Positions 7,311-15,460 of a DNA stretch of 48,130 bases are shown here, piece after piece. This DNA is from Bacteroidales bacterium Bact_22. GTDB lineage: Bacteria > Bacteroidota > Bacteroidia > Bacteroidales > F082. Below the pieces are notes generated by a model. The model was not told the DNA's origin. It saw only the letters and a list, made by a program, of their open reading frames with translations, and did not search any database. Every line of letters starts with the position of its first letter. The first letter of the stretch is position 1. The stretch spans positions 1 through 48,130 of the forward strand of contig LUZN01000033.1 of assembly GCA_001603665.1 (NCBI GenBank), given 5' to 3'. The translations under genes were made by a program, and so were the position numbers.

Positions 7311-9410
7311 ATGACAAAATCATTGAATATCAAGACTTTAGTATTAAGTGCCATTCTTCTGGCCGGAATGCTTCTTCCTTTCGCTTCAAACGCCCAAGGA
7401 ACAGATCTTTTCTTCCGTATCGATAATGATGATATTTATAATAATCGCGATGAAGAAGGTATAACTATCGAGGGACAAAATGGTGGCGGAATGTCACACG
7501 AAAATCCTTTACCTCTTGGTAGTGGGCTTTTGATCCTTACAGCTGCCGGCGCCGGTTATGCTGTTGCACGTCGTAAACGTATGCTGAAAAACGGCACAGC
7601 TTTATTGCTGGCATTTGCTCTGCTTATAGGCATGACGCAGTGCAAAAAGAAGATTGTCACAGCCACCGATTCAGATAAGATTTATGTGACACTCGATGCC
7701 TCTTATGGCGGTTCAAGAACAGTTTTTGTACCTGGCGATGCCAATGGCGGCACAGGTTTCCTTTGGAACGATGGTGATGAATATATCTATGTAGGCGGTA
7801 GCGTTGATGGTTATCTCGGACGTTTGCATAAAGCGGCTGAAGGTGGTAATGCCCAAACGACAAGAATAGTGTTTGAGGGCGAACTCACAACGCCAAGTGG
7901 AACACAAGATTATTATTTCTTCTATCTTGGTAACGCTCCTCGTACAATAGCAGCCAATGCAGTGAAAGAAACCATAGATTTTTCAAATCAGGAAAATAAA
8001 GAAGAGTCGAATGTAACCGATTGTTTGATTGCTATCGATAGAGGTACACTGACACAGATTAGCGGTAACAATTACAAAGCCACGGCCGACCTTAAGGTCA
8101 AGACCGCTATAGCATATTTTGTTTTGAGCGGTTACGAGAATAATAATGTCGATGAGACTGTTTATCTGCACGGCGCCAATGTCTTTTCAAGCGCTGAAAT
8201 CGATTTTAAAAACGGTACGGTAACTGGAGTTGATAATGGTTGGATCAATGTTGGAACAAATGGTAACAAATATGTTTCATTGATAGCAAACGATGGATCT
8301 GCAACCACTCTTAAGTTTGAAAGCAACACTCATACCGGTGAGATGACATTCCCTAACGGTATTCAGGAAAAGGTGTTTTATTCAGACGAATCGAATCAAG
8401 AGTATACTCCTCTTCCTGTAACGGTCTCGTCTTCGTTGCCAGAGGATGTATTGCCAGGTCTTTTCTCAGTCACTCCAGATAAAAAAGTGAGATTCTCAAA
8501 AGGAAATCTGCAGTATTCCAGAGCAGATCTTAACACTCCTTGGGGCGAAGGAGAATGGAGCTTTATGGAGCCACAGTATTCTACGGTTGAAGTTGAGGAA
8601 AATGTTGGAATAAATTATGGCAACAAAACAAAAATAGGTCTGTTTGGTTGGGGATGTACTGGAGACAAAGATACGCAATATGGAGAAGGCCAGGTTTATT
8701 TTAAACCTAATTATACAAAGGCTGATAGCGCGGTCTATTATCAGGATGATGAAGGAAAGTGGCATGTGATAACTTATACGTATAGTGATAAATATGGTCC
8801 TTACGGTAGTGGTTTATCGTTGTCCGTCGCGAATCATTCCGATTGGGGATGGTGTATTGGTGGTGAACAATCAAAGTGGCGGACATTGTCAAGTCATGAA
8901 TGGACTTGGCTGTTAGGATGCGAGGATTCTGATAGTGGACTGCCTAACGGTACAAGTGCTACACCTGGAACTACTTGCCGTAGGTCGTCAACAGTCTGTG
9001 GTAAAGCTAATGCTCGTTTTCTTAGAGCGCGAATCAACGTATCTAAAGCTTATGTAACAGGTCTTATCATTTTCCCGGATGATTATACACAGCCTGACGG
9101 AATAGCGTTAACTACTGATTATATTAACTATCAGACTCCAAGCGATGGTTCATGGAGCCATTATAATACATTATCAGAAGAAAATTGGGCTGCAATGGAA
9201 GCGGCTGGTGCAGTATTTTTGCCAGGTGCCAGTTTCCGTATGAGTACAAATGTTTACGTTGGTTATAATTCTCCTGCTAATTATTGGTCAAGTACATCAA
9301 TAGGTACGACTGATGCTCGTGGCTTAAACATTTATGGTGAAAGATTGTTGATATACAGCCCAGGGCGTTGTAATGGCTATTCTGTCCGCCTCGTCTACGA
9401 TGCAGAATAA
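7311..9410 (+). CDS. Surface protein paralog 3: sorting-signal-like N-terminus and FISUMP/lectin-like C-terminal domain
   Basis: A 699-aa member of the same family as the genes at 1409 and 3560. It has a signal peptide (1-29), an acidic linker, P-L-G-S-G at 68-72 with a hydrophobic helix and A-R-R-K-R, then a second hydrophobic stretch ending G-M-T-Q-Cys111-K-K-K. The middle region (about 115-375) shares short stretches with paralog 2, such as the G-x-x-x-x-F-x-P-G-D/A start and the repeated K-F-x-S-N-T. The C-terminal domain (about 380-699) has F-S-K-G-N-L-Q-Y, L-F-G-W-G-C-T-G, W-R-T-L-S-S-H-E-W, N-Y-W-S-S and Y-S-V-R-L-V. Start chosen at the ATG 40 nt after the -7 box. The function is unknown; a surface-exposed binding role is inferred. 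Confidence 0.75.
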   Translation: MTKSLNIKTLVLSAILLAGMLLPFASNAQGTDLFFRIDNDDIYNNRDEEGITIEGQNGGGMSHENPLPLGSGLLILTAAGAGYAVARRKRMLKNGTALLLAFALLIGMTQCKKKIVTATDSDKIYVTLDASYGGSRTVFVPGDANGGTGFLWNDGDEYIYVGGSVDGYLGRLHKAAEGGNAQTTRIVFEGELTTPSGTQDYYFFYLGNAPRTIAANAVKETIDFSNQENKEESNVTDCLIAIDRGTLTQISGNNYKATADLKVKTAIAYFVLSGYENNNVDETVYLHGANVFSSAEIDFKNGTVTGVDNGWINVGTNGNKYVSLIANDGSATTLKFESNTHTGEMTFPNGIQEKVFYSDESNQEYTPLPVTVSSSLPEDVLPGLFSVTPDKKVRFSKGNLQYSRADLNTPWGEGEWSFMEPQYSTVEVEENVGINYGNKTKIGLFGWGCTGDKDTQYGEGQVYFKPNYTKADSAVYYQDDEGKWHVITYTYSDKYGPYGSGLSLSVANHSDWGWCIGGEQSKWRTLSSHEWTWLLGCEDSDSGLPNGTSATPGTTCRRSSTVCGKANARFLRARINVSKAYVTGLIIFPDDYTQPDGIALTTDYINYQTPSDGSWSHYNTLSEENWAAMEAAGAVFLPGASFRMSTNVYVGYNSPANYWSSTSIGTTDARGLNIYGERLLIYSPGRCNGYSVRLVYDAE

Positions 9411-9433
9411 TGTTTAATAGTTACATAAACCTT

Positions 9434-9464
9434 AATAGCCGCTCCCAAAAGCGGCTATTTTTAT
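9434..9464 (+). terminator. Rho-independent terminator after paralog 3
   Basis: The stem AATAGCCGCT (9434-9443) pairs with AGCGGCTATT (9450-9459), with a 6-nt loop and a following T-rich tract. Confidence 0.88.
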
Positions 9465-9485
9465 TAAAATAAAAAATCTTCTTTC

Positions 9486-9514
9486 TTTAAACTCTAAACT
9501 CTACACTCTAAACT
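9486..9514. repeat. Intergenic CTCTAAA/CTCTACA array
   Basis: A run with 7-nt period ('tttaaactctaaactctacactctaaact') directly upstream of the -7 box of the next gene. It occupies the place where the -33 element should be, so array and promoter overlap. Confidence 0.55.
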
Positions 9515-9522
9515 ATTTTTTG

Positions 9523-9530
9523 TATTTTTG
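9523..9530 (+). promoter_or_regulatory. -7 promoter box of the LTA-synthase-like gene
   Basis: TATTTTTG in the extended context ATTTTTTGTATTTTTGC, which is almost identical to the contexts at 3505-3521, 7256-7272 and 38427-38443. No clear TTTG -33 is present; the TAAACT-type array lies at that distance. Confidence 0.6.
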
Positions 9531-9546
9531 CAAAAATTTGAAAACA

Positions 9547-11418
9547 ATGAAAAAATACGTCATTTACCTCGTTAAGATATTGGTTTTCCTGCTGGTTATG
9601 TTCGCTACCATGCGCATAGTGTTCATCGTGAACTACTGGCATCTGGTGAATGTCGACATGGTGCCGTTTACCGAGATATTGAGGGGTTTCTTCAAGGCTC
9701 TGCCACTCGACATCGCGACAGCCTGCTTCATACTGCCGATACCCGCAATAGTGATGTTCGTCTGCCTGTGCGTCAACAAAAACATCAGCTACCGCTGGAT
9801 GCGCTGGTATTTCTACATCATCATCGCAGCCTATATCCTCACCGTGATGGGCGAAATCGGCATCTACGGCGAATGGGGTACCAAGCTGAGCGCCAAGGCC
9901 TTAGCTTACCTCGAAAACCCTTCAGAGGTGGTGAATACAGCCTCCACACAACAGACTGTGCTGCTGCTCTCGCTGTGGTCGTGCTTCACACTGCTGTTCT
10001 GCTGGTGGTACGTCCGCTGGATCGAGCCGGAGACAACCGAGCGCACTGCTGAGCAAAAACCCGATTGGTATATGTATCCGGCCGTCATAATTATCACCGT
10101 AGGCCTCATTTTCCTCGGCATGCGCGGCGGATTCAGCGAGATACCGATCTCCACAAGCTCGGGCTACTTCAGCAACTATAAAATCGTCAATATCATGACG
10201 GTGAACCCTGCTTATAACCTCGCCGAAAACCTTACAAATGCCGCTAAAGTCAAAGATAACGCGCATTTCAACTATATGGATTTCGACACCGCAAAGGCCA
10301 TCACTGAGGAGACTCACGAGGTTGAATGCGACTCGACGATGATGATACTCAAAAACGACCGCCCTAACATCGTCATCATCCTCCTCGAGAGCTGGTCGGC
10401 CGACCTCATCGAATCGCTGGGCGGCGACCCGAGCATAGCGCCTAACTTCCACGCCATGGAGAAGGACGGACTGCTGTTTACCAACTTCTACGCATCGGCA
10501 AACCGCTCGCAACAGGCTATCGCCTCAATCTTCGGCGGACTGCCAGGACTGCCGGTGACCACCATCACCAACCATCAGGAGAAATATTACGCCATACCGT
10601 CGATCATCCAACCGCTTGATTCTCTTGGATATTACTCGAGTTTCTACTTCGGCGGCGAGCTTAACTACGGCAATATTCTTTCATATTTAAGATATAACGA
10701 ATTCGACCGCATCGTCGAAGGGAAAGACGTGAAAAACCAGCGTTTTCACAAGGGAAAGCTGGGCATCCAGGACGCCGACATGCTTCCGTGGGCCAGCACC
10801 GACATCAACAGTCAGCCGGAGCCGTTCTTCACAACAATTTTCACGCTTAGCACGCACTCGCCTTACGACTATCCTAAGATTTTCGAGGAACTCGAGTGGC
10901 CTCAGCTGGAAAAGGTGTTCGTCAACTCGGCAAAATATACCGATATTGCTCTGAAACTCTTCATGGACAGGGCAAAACAGCAGCCATGGTACGACAACAC
11001 GCTGTTCCTCTTCATGGCCGACCATAGCCATCCGTCGTATAAGAACTATCCGCTCGAATCATTTGAATATCATAAGATTCCGCTTCTCATCTGCGGTAAG
11101 CCTTTGAACGATTCGCTTCGCGGCACTACCTACGATAAGATCTGTGGAAACACCGATATTCCGGCAACGCTTCTGGCTCAGCTGGGCGTGAAACACAACC
11201 AGTTCTTCTGGAGCAAAGACGTGTTCAACACCTGCTACCGTCCTTTCGCTTTCTTCGAGCTTTACAGCGGAGTGGGATGGAAGACCGAAGAGGGAGAATG
11301 CGTTGTCAACAACGACAATATGCTGAAAAACACCTTCCCTGAGGAACTTTCCGACAGCCTGGTGCGACAGGGTAAGGCGTATATGCAATATCATTTCGAT
11401 TTATTTAACCAGTATTAA
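9547..11418 (+). CDS. LTA synthase/sulfatase-family membrane phosphotransferase
   Basis: A 623-aa inner-membrane protein with about five N-terminal membrane helices (residues 1-220) and an extracytoplasmic sulfatase-fold domain from about 273 (P-N-I-V-I-I-L-L-E-S-W). The Glu in E-S-W and the later A-D-H-S-H (about 491-495) are expected metal ligands. The family (LtaS, OpgB and phosphoethanolamine transferase relatives) uses a Thr nucleophile; here the matching place reads A-N-R-S-Q-Q-A with Ser near 321. Gram-negative Bacteroidota do not make lipoteichoic acid, so a periplasmic glycan or lipid is the more likely acceptor of the phospho group (inference). The ATG at 9547 follows the -7 box by 17 nt. 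The next gene, ffh, has its own -7 box. Confidence 0.8.
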   Translation: MKKYVIYLVKILVFLLVMFATMRIVFIVNYWHLVNVDMVPFTEILRGFFKALPLDIATACFILPIPAIVMFVCLCVNKNISYRWMRWYFYIIIAAYILTVMGEIGIYGEWGTKLSAKALAYLENPSEVVNTASTQQTVLLLSLWSCFTLLFCWWYVRWIEPETTERTAEQKPDWYMYPAVIIITVGLIFLGMRGGFSEIPISTSSGYFSNYKIVNIMTVNPAYNLAENLTNAAKVKDNAHFNYMDFDTAKAITEETHEVECDSTMMILKNDRPNIVIILLESWSADLIESLGGDPSIAPNFHAMEKDGLLFTNFYASANRSQQAIASIFGGLPGLPVTTITNHQEKYYAIPSIIQPLDSLGYYSSFYFGGELNYGNILSYLRYNEFDRIVEGKDVKNQRFHKGKLGIQDADMLPWASTDINSQPEPFFTTIFTLSTHSPYDYPKIFEELEWPQLEKVFVNSAKYTDIALKLFMDRAKQQPWYDNTLFLFMADHSHPSYKNYPLESFEYHKIPLLICGKPLNDSLRGTTYDKICGNTDIPATLLAQLGVKHNQFFWSKDVFNTCYRPFAFFELYSGVGWKTEEGECVVNNDNMLKNTFPEELSDSLVRQGKAYMQYHFDLFNQY

Positions 11419-11429
11419 AAAATAATTTG

Positions 11430-11437
11430 TATCTTTG
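11430..11437 (+). promoter_or_regulatory. -7 promoter box of ffh
   Basis: TATCTTTG lies 25 nt before the ffh ATG. Upstream is TTTAACC-AG-TATTAAA, overlapping the stop codon of the preceding gene. It resembles a degenerate form of the palindrome at the paralog promoters, but the gap is 11 nt instead of 9. Confidence 0.6.
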
Positions 11438-11462
11438 CAAGATTAATAATTAAGTTTTCGAT

Positions 11463-12797
11463 ATGTTTGAAGGATTAACCGAGAAGCTGGAACGTTCGTT
11501 CAAGATACTGAAGGGACAGGGATATATCACCGAAATCAATGTGGCTGAGACAGTTAAGGAGGTCCGCAAGGCCTTGCTTGACGCCGATGTCAGTTATAAG
11601 ATAGCCAAAGATGTCACCAACGACATCAAGGAGAAGGCCATCGGTCAGAAGATTCTGACGTCGGTGTCGCCGAGCCAGTTGATGGTGAAGATTGTGCACG
11701 ATGAACTCGCCGAACTCATGGGAGGCGAGCATTCAGAGATTAATCTCAAAGGTAATCCGGCTGTCGTCCTCATCGCAGGTCTGCAAGGTTCAGGTAAGAC
11801 CACTTTCTCAGCAAAACTTGCTAATTTCCTTAAAAATAAGAAAGCTAAGAGCGTCATGCTGGTGGCTGGCGACGTCTACCGTCCGGCTGCTATCGACCAG
11901 TTGAAAGTTCTTGGCGAGCAGGTGGGAGTGGAGGTTTACAGCGAAGAAGGCAACAAAAATCCTGTTCAGATTGCCGAAAACGCCATCGCGAAGGCACGTA
12001 AAGACGGCAAAAACGTGGTTATCATCGATACCGCAGGTCGTCTGGCCGTCGACGAGGAGATGATGAACGAGATAGCGAAGATCAAGGAGACGGTGAAACC
12101 GCAGGAGACCTTGTTTGTGGTCGACTCCATGACAGGTCAGGACGCTGTGAACACCGCCAAGGCCTTCAACGACCGCCTAGACTTCGACGGTGTGGTGCTC
12201 ACCAAACTCGATGGTGACACACGTGGCGGTGCGGCCCTCACGATACGCACTGTCGTCGAAAAACCTATCAAATTTGTGGGTCTCGGCGAGAAGATGGACG
12301 CTCTCGATATCTTCTACCCGAAACGTATGGCCGACCGTATCCTCGGCATGGGCGATATCGTCTCTCTCGTGGAGAAGGCACAGGAGCAGTTCGACGCCGA
12401 AGAGGCAGCCAAGCTGAAGAAAAAACTCGCCAAGAACGAGTTCAACTTCAACGATTTCCTCAAGCAGATTCAGCAAATCAAGAAGATGGGAAGCATCAAG
12501 GATCTCGCCAAGATGATTCCGGGCATGAATAAGATCGACGACGAGGAGATCGACGACGATGCATTCAAGAGCATCGAGGCCATCATCGGCTCCATGACAC
12601 CTGAAGAGCGCGAGAATCCTAGGATTATCAACGGAAGCCGCAAGCGCAGGATAGCCCTCGGATCGGGCAACAGCATCGAAGAGGTGAACCGCCTCATCAA
12701 GCAGTTTGAGGAGACCTCGAAGATGATGCGCATGGTGACCACCGGCGGCGCCAAGAAGATGATGCAGATGATGCAACAAGCGAAACGCAGGCGTTAA
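11463..12797 (+). CDS. ffh: Signal recognition particle GTPase Ffh
   Basis: A 444-aa SRP54-family protein that binds signal sequences of nascent membrane proteins and 4.5S RNA, then docks with FtsY. Domains in order: N domain (1-90), G domain with G1 G-L-Q-G-S-G-K-T-T (105-113), D-T-A-G-R-L (189-194), T-K-L-D-G-D (about 246-251), and the Met-rich M domain (about 310-444) ending in M-M-Q-M-M-Q-Q-A-K-R-R-R. All GTPase motifs are intact. It is the first gene of a likely ffh-folD-OmpA-family unit (41 nt to folD). Confidence 0.97.
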   Translation: MFEGLTEKLERSFKILKGQGYITEINVAETVKEVRKALLDADVSYKIAKDVTNDIKEKAIGQKILTSVSPSQLMVKIVHDELAELMGGEHSEINLKGNPAVVLIAGLQGSGKTTFSAKLANFLKNKKAKSVMLVAGDVYRPAAIDQLKVLGEQVGVEVYSEEGNKNPVQIAENAIAKARKDGKNVVIIDTAGRLAVDEEMMNEIAKIKETVKPQETLFVVDSMTGQDAVNTAKAFNDRLDFDGVVLTKLDGDTRGGAALTIRTVVEKPIKFVGLGEKMDALDIFYPKRMADRILGMGDIVSLVEKAQEQFDAEEAAKLKKKLAKNEFNFNDFLKQIQQIKKMGSIKDLAKMIPGMNKIDDEEIDDDAFKSIEAIIGSMTPEERENPRIINGSRKRRIALGSGNSIEEVNRLIKQFEETSKMMRMVTTGGAKKMMQMMQQAKRRR

Positions 12798-12838
12798 CCT
12801 GCCGTCGTCCATTTGACATTGAATTTAAGATTAATACT

Positions 12839-13717
12839 ATGAATATAGAAGATAAAATCATCGACGGCAAAGCCATTGCCGATGCAATGAAGAAAGAAAT
12901 AGCGGCTGAAGTCGCTGGAATGTTGGACAAAGGCATGGATGCCCCGCATCTCGCAGCAGTGATAGTGGGCGAGGACGGCGCAAGCCAGACCTACGTCGCA
13001 TCGAAGGAGAAAGCCTGCAAGAGCGTGGGAATGACGAGTTCGGTGTACCGCATGCCAGTCAACACCACAGAGGAAGAGTTGCTGAAACTCATCGATTTTC
13101 TTAACAACGACGAGGAAATAGACGGCTACATCATCCAGCTGCCGTTGCCGAAACATATCAACGAGACTAAGGTCATCCACAGCATCAACCCGAAGAAGGA
13201 CGTCGACGGATTCACACCTTTCAACATCGGTCTGATGCAGCTTGGCGAGCCTTGCTTCTTGCCAGCCACACCGGCAGGTATCGTAGAGCTCCTGAAGCGC
13301 AGCGGCGTGGAGACTGCCGGCAAGCATGTGGTGGTTTTAGGTCGTTCGAATATAGTGGGAACGCCTATCAGCGTTATGCTTTCGCGTAAAGGCGCCGACG
13401 CTACTGTGACAATCTGCCACAGCAAGACGCAGAACCTGCCTGAGATCACACGTCAAGCTGACATCTTGGTCGTCGCCATCGGAAAACCTAAGTTCCTCAA
13501 GGCCGACATGGTGAAGCCGGGCGCAGTGGTCGTCGACGTGGGTATCCATCGTATCGAGGATGCCACGACAGAAAAAGGCTATCGCATCGAAGGCGACGTC
13601 GACTTCGACGAGGTGGCTAAGGTGGCATCGAAGATCACCCCAGTGCCGGGCGGCGTGGGACCGATGACGATAGTGTCGCTGCTTTACAACACTTTGCAAG
13701 CTAAGAAAAGAAAATAA
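12839..13717 (+). CDS. folD: Bifunctional methylenetetrahydrofolate dehydrogenase/methenyltetrahydrofolate cyclohydrolase
   Basis: A 292-aa cytoplasmic enzyme interconverting 5,10-methylene-, 5,10-methenyl- and 10-formyl-tetrahydrofolate with NADP+. The catalytic Tyr52 and Lys56 lie in Y-V-A-S-K. Other family motifs are I-I-Q-L-P-L-P-K-H (98-106), K-D-V-D-G-F (120-125), the Rossmann-type V-V-L-G-R-S-N-I-V-G-T-P and the C-terminal V-P-G-G-V-G-P-M-T. Length is usual. Its stop is 8 nt before the next gene, so the two are almost certainly co-transcribed. Confidence 0.96.
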   Translation: MNIEDKIIDGKAIADAMKKEIAAEVAGMLDKGMDAPHLAAVIVGEDGASQTYVASKEKACKSVGMTSSVYRMPVNTTEEELLKLIDFLNNDEEIDGYIIQLPLPKHINETKVIHSINPKKDVDGFTPFNIGLMQLGEPCFLPATPAGIVELLKRSGVETAGKHVVVLGRSNIVGTPISVMLSRKGADATVTICHSKTQNLPEITRQADILVVAIGKPKFLKADMVKPGAVVVDVGIHRIEDATTEKGYRIEGDVDFDEVAKVASKITPVPGGVGPMTIVSLLYNTLQAKKRK

Positions 13718-13725
13718 ATCATAAT

Positions 13726-15384
13726 ATGAAAAGTTATCTTAAGTATTTGATTATCAGTCTGTTATTGGTGATGTCAGTCTCGCTGGCACCAACAGCGGCA
13801 TTTGCTCAGAATTATCATACCAAGTCGAAAAAGGCGGTGAAATATTTCAAAAACGCTAAGAAACAGTATGATAAGAAGAAATATCAGAAGACGTTCAAAT
13901 ACCTCGACAAGGCTTTGGATGCCGACGGAAAATTCTGTGATGCTCTGCTGCTTAAGGCTGAGTTGTCGATGAAACTTGACAACGACGAGCAGGCTATCGA
14001 GAGTTTCGAGCAGATGTTTGCTGCCGATTCGATGGCATTTCCGAAATCGGCAATAACACTGGCAAACCTCTATCTGGAGCATTTCCGCTTCAGCGACGCT
14101 GTGAACATACTGAAATGGTACGTGAAAGTGCCGAATCAGAAGTCAGCTTTGACCAACCAGGCTAAGGATTTGCTCGTAATTGCTGAGTTTAGAGACGAGG
14201 CATTCAACAACCCAGTTAAATATGATCCTGTTAACTTAGGTTCGAATGTGAATACCGCTGGTGACGAATACGTCAATCAGATTCTCCCTGACGGAAGCAG
14301 GATTTACTTCACACGTCGTGGCGATGTCATTGATAAACAAGGAGCTAGAGAGGAATTTATCTTCTCATCGGCTATCATCAACGGCGAATATATGCCTGCC
14401 TTGCCGCTCGAGCTCGACTGGCACAACAACAAACGCATGGGCGCTGTGAGCATCGCTCCTAACCAGCGTAAGATGTATTTTGTGGGTATCGACTTCATCG
14501 ACAGCTACGGTAGAGGTGACATCTACACATCAGAACTCGTTGATAATCAGTGGAGTAAGCCTGCAAACCTCGGCAATATCGTGAATACCTCGACCATGGA
14601 GTCGCAGCCTTGCATCAGCGCCGACGGACAGGAGCTTTATTTTGTGAGATATTCGCGTACCTACGAGAGCACCGATATCTATTACAGCCAGTTTTATCAG
14701 GGTAAATGGACAAATCCGAAACCTATCGTTTCTGCCAACTCAAAGGGCAACGAGATGAGTCCGTTTATCCATCCTGACGGAAATACGCTTTATTTCGCTT
14801 CCGACGGTCTGCCGGGCATGGGCGGATATGATATCTTCATGTGCAAGAAGCTGCCGAGAGGCGAGTGGAGCACACCGCAAAACCTCGGATATCCTATCAA
14901 CTCGGAGAAAAACGAGATCAGCTTCGTGGTCAGCTCCGACGGTCGCAAAGGTTATATCTCGACCGATCGTGACGGCGGAATGGGTGGCTACGACATCTAT
15001 GTCTTTGATTTAGACAAGGTTGACGCTCCTGAGCCTGTCGATATGACTCGTTTCGAGCTGCACAACATTCAGTTTGAATTCGACAGCGCAGTGCTTACAA
15101 AATCGTCGTATGGCGTGATTGAGAAGATCGCAGCATTCATGGAAGCTAATCCTTCGATAAACGTCGAAATTGCCGGTTATACCGATAATACAGGCACCGA
15201 CGAGCATAACATGGAGCTGTCGCTGAAACGCGCCGCATCAGTGATGGAGGCTCTCATCAATAGCGGCATCTCAGTGTCGAGAATGGAAGTCGTCGGCTTC
15301 GGCGCCAACAACCCGCTCGTGCCAAACGACAGCGATGCTAATAAGAGAATCAACCGCAGAGTTGAAATCAGGGTTATCAACTAG
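13726..15384 (+). CDS. TPR/PD40/OmpA-family outer-membrane protein, PorE-like
   Basis: A 552-aa exported protein: signal peptide 1-28 (ending F-A-Q), a TPR-like helical region (about 30-150), several PD40/WD40-like beta-propeller repeats (about 165-430, recurring S-x-D-G-x-x-x-Y-F and G-G-Y-D-I), and a C-terminal OmpA peptidoglycan-binding domain (about 445-552) with the signature T-D-N-T-G-T-D-x-H-N-x-x-L-S-x-x-R-A. This order is close to PorE of the T9SS, which anchors the secretion ring to peptidoglycan. The carboxypeptidase-regulatory domain that PorE carries before its OmpA domain is not evident here. A T9SS role is plausible given two T9SS-type proteases in the window, but other PD40-OmpA proteins share the layout. 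Confidence 0.8.
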   Translation: MKSYLKYLIISLLLVMSVSLAPTAAFAQNYHTKSKKAVKYFKNAKKQYDKKKYQKTFKYLDKALDADGKFCDALLLKAELSMKLDNDEQAIESFEQMFAADSMAFPKSAITLANLYLEHFRFSDAVNILKWYVKVPNQKSALTNQAKDLLVIAEFRDEAFNNPVKYDPVNLGSNVNTAGDEYVNQILPDGSRIYFTRRGDVIDKQGAREEFIFSSAIINGEYMPALPLELDWHNNKRMGAVSIAPNQRKMYFVGIDFIDSYGRGDIYTSELVDNQWSKPANLGNIVNTSTMESQPCISADGQELYFVRYSRTYESTDIYYSQFYQGKWTNPKPIVSANSKGNEMSPFIHPDGNTLYFASDGLPGMGGYDIFMCKKLPRGEWSTPQNLGYPINSEKNEISFVVSSDGRKGYISTDRDGGMGGYDIYVFDLDKVDAPEPVDMTRFELHNIQFEFDSAVLTKSSYGVIEKIAAFMEANPSINVEIAGYTDNTGTDEHNMELSLKRAASVMEALINSGISVSRMEVVGFGANNPLVPNDSDANKRINRRVEIRVIN

Positions 15385-15405
15385 ACAATCCTTCAGATAT
15401 CAAAC

Positions 15406-15440
15406 AAAAAGGAGAATCCCAGATGGAATTCTCCTTTTTT
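15406..15440. terminator. Bidirectional rho-independent terminator
   Basis: The stem AAAAAGGAGAA (15406-15416) pairs with TTCTCCTTTTT (about 15429-15439). The A run on one side and T run on the other let it stop transcripts from both the OmpA-family gene (plus) and the acyl-CoA synthetase (minus), which converge here. Confidence 0.88.
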
Positions 15441-15441
15441 C

Positions 15442-15460
15442 TTTAAACTCTAATCTAAAT
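15442..15460. repeat. Short TAAACT-type element
   Basis: 'tttaaactctaatctaaat' between the terminator and the 3' end of the acyl-CoA synthetase; two to three degenerate units of the dispersed TAAACT family. Confidence 0.35.

Noticed and set aside
1409-9410. Diversity-generating retroelement at the paralogs
   Set aside because: The lectin-like C-terminal domains suggest it, but no reverse transcriptase, accessory gene or template repeat is visible in the window; kept only as a question in the findings.
12177-13327. Long minus-strand open frames opposite ffh and folD
   Set aside because: Both sense genes are unmistakable; the antisense products are His/Leu/Val-rich without known motifs, typical of antisense frames.
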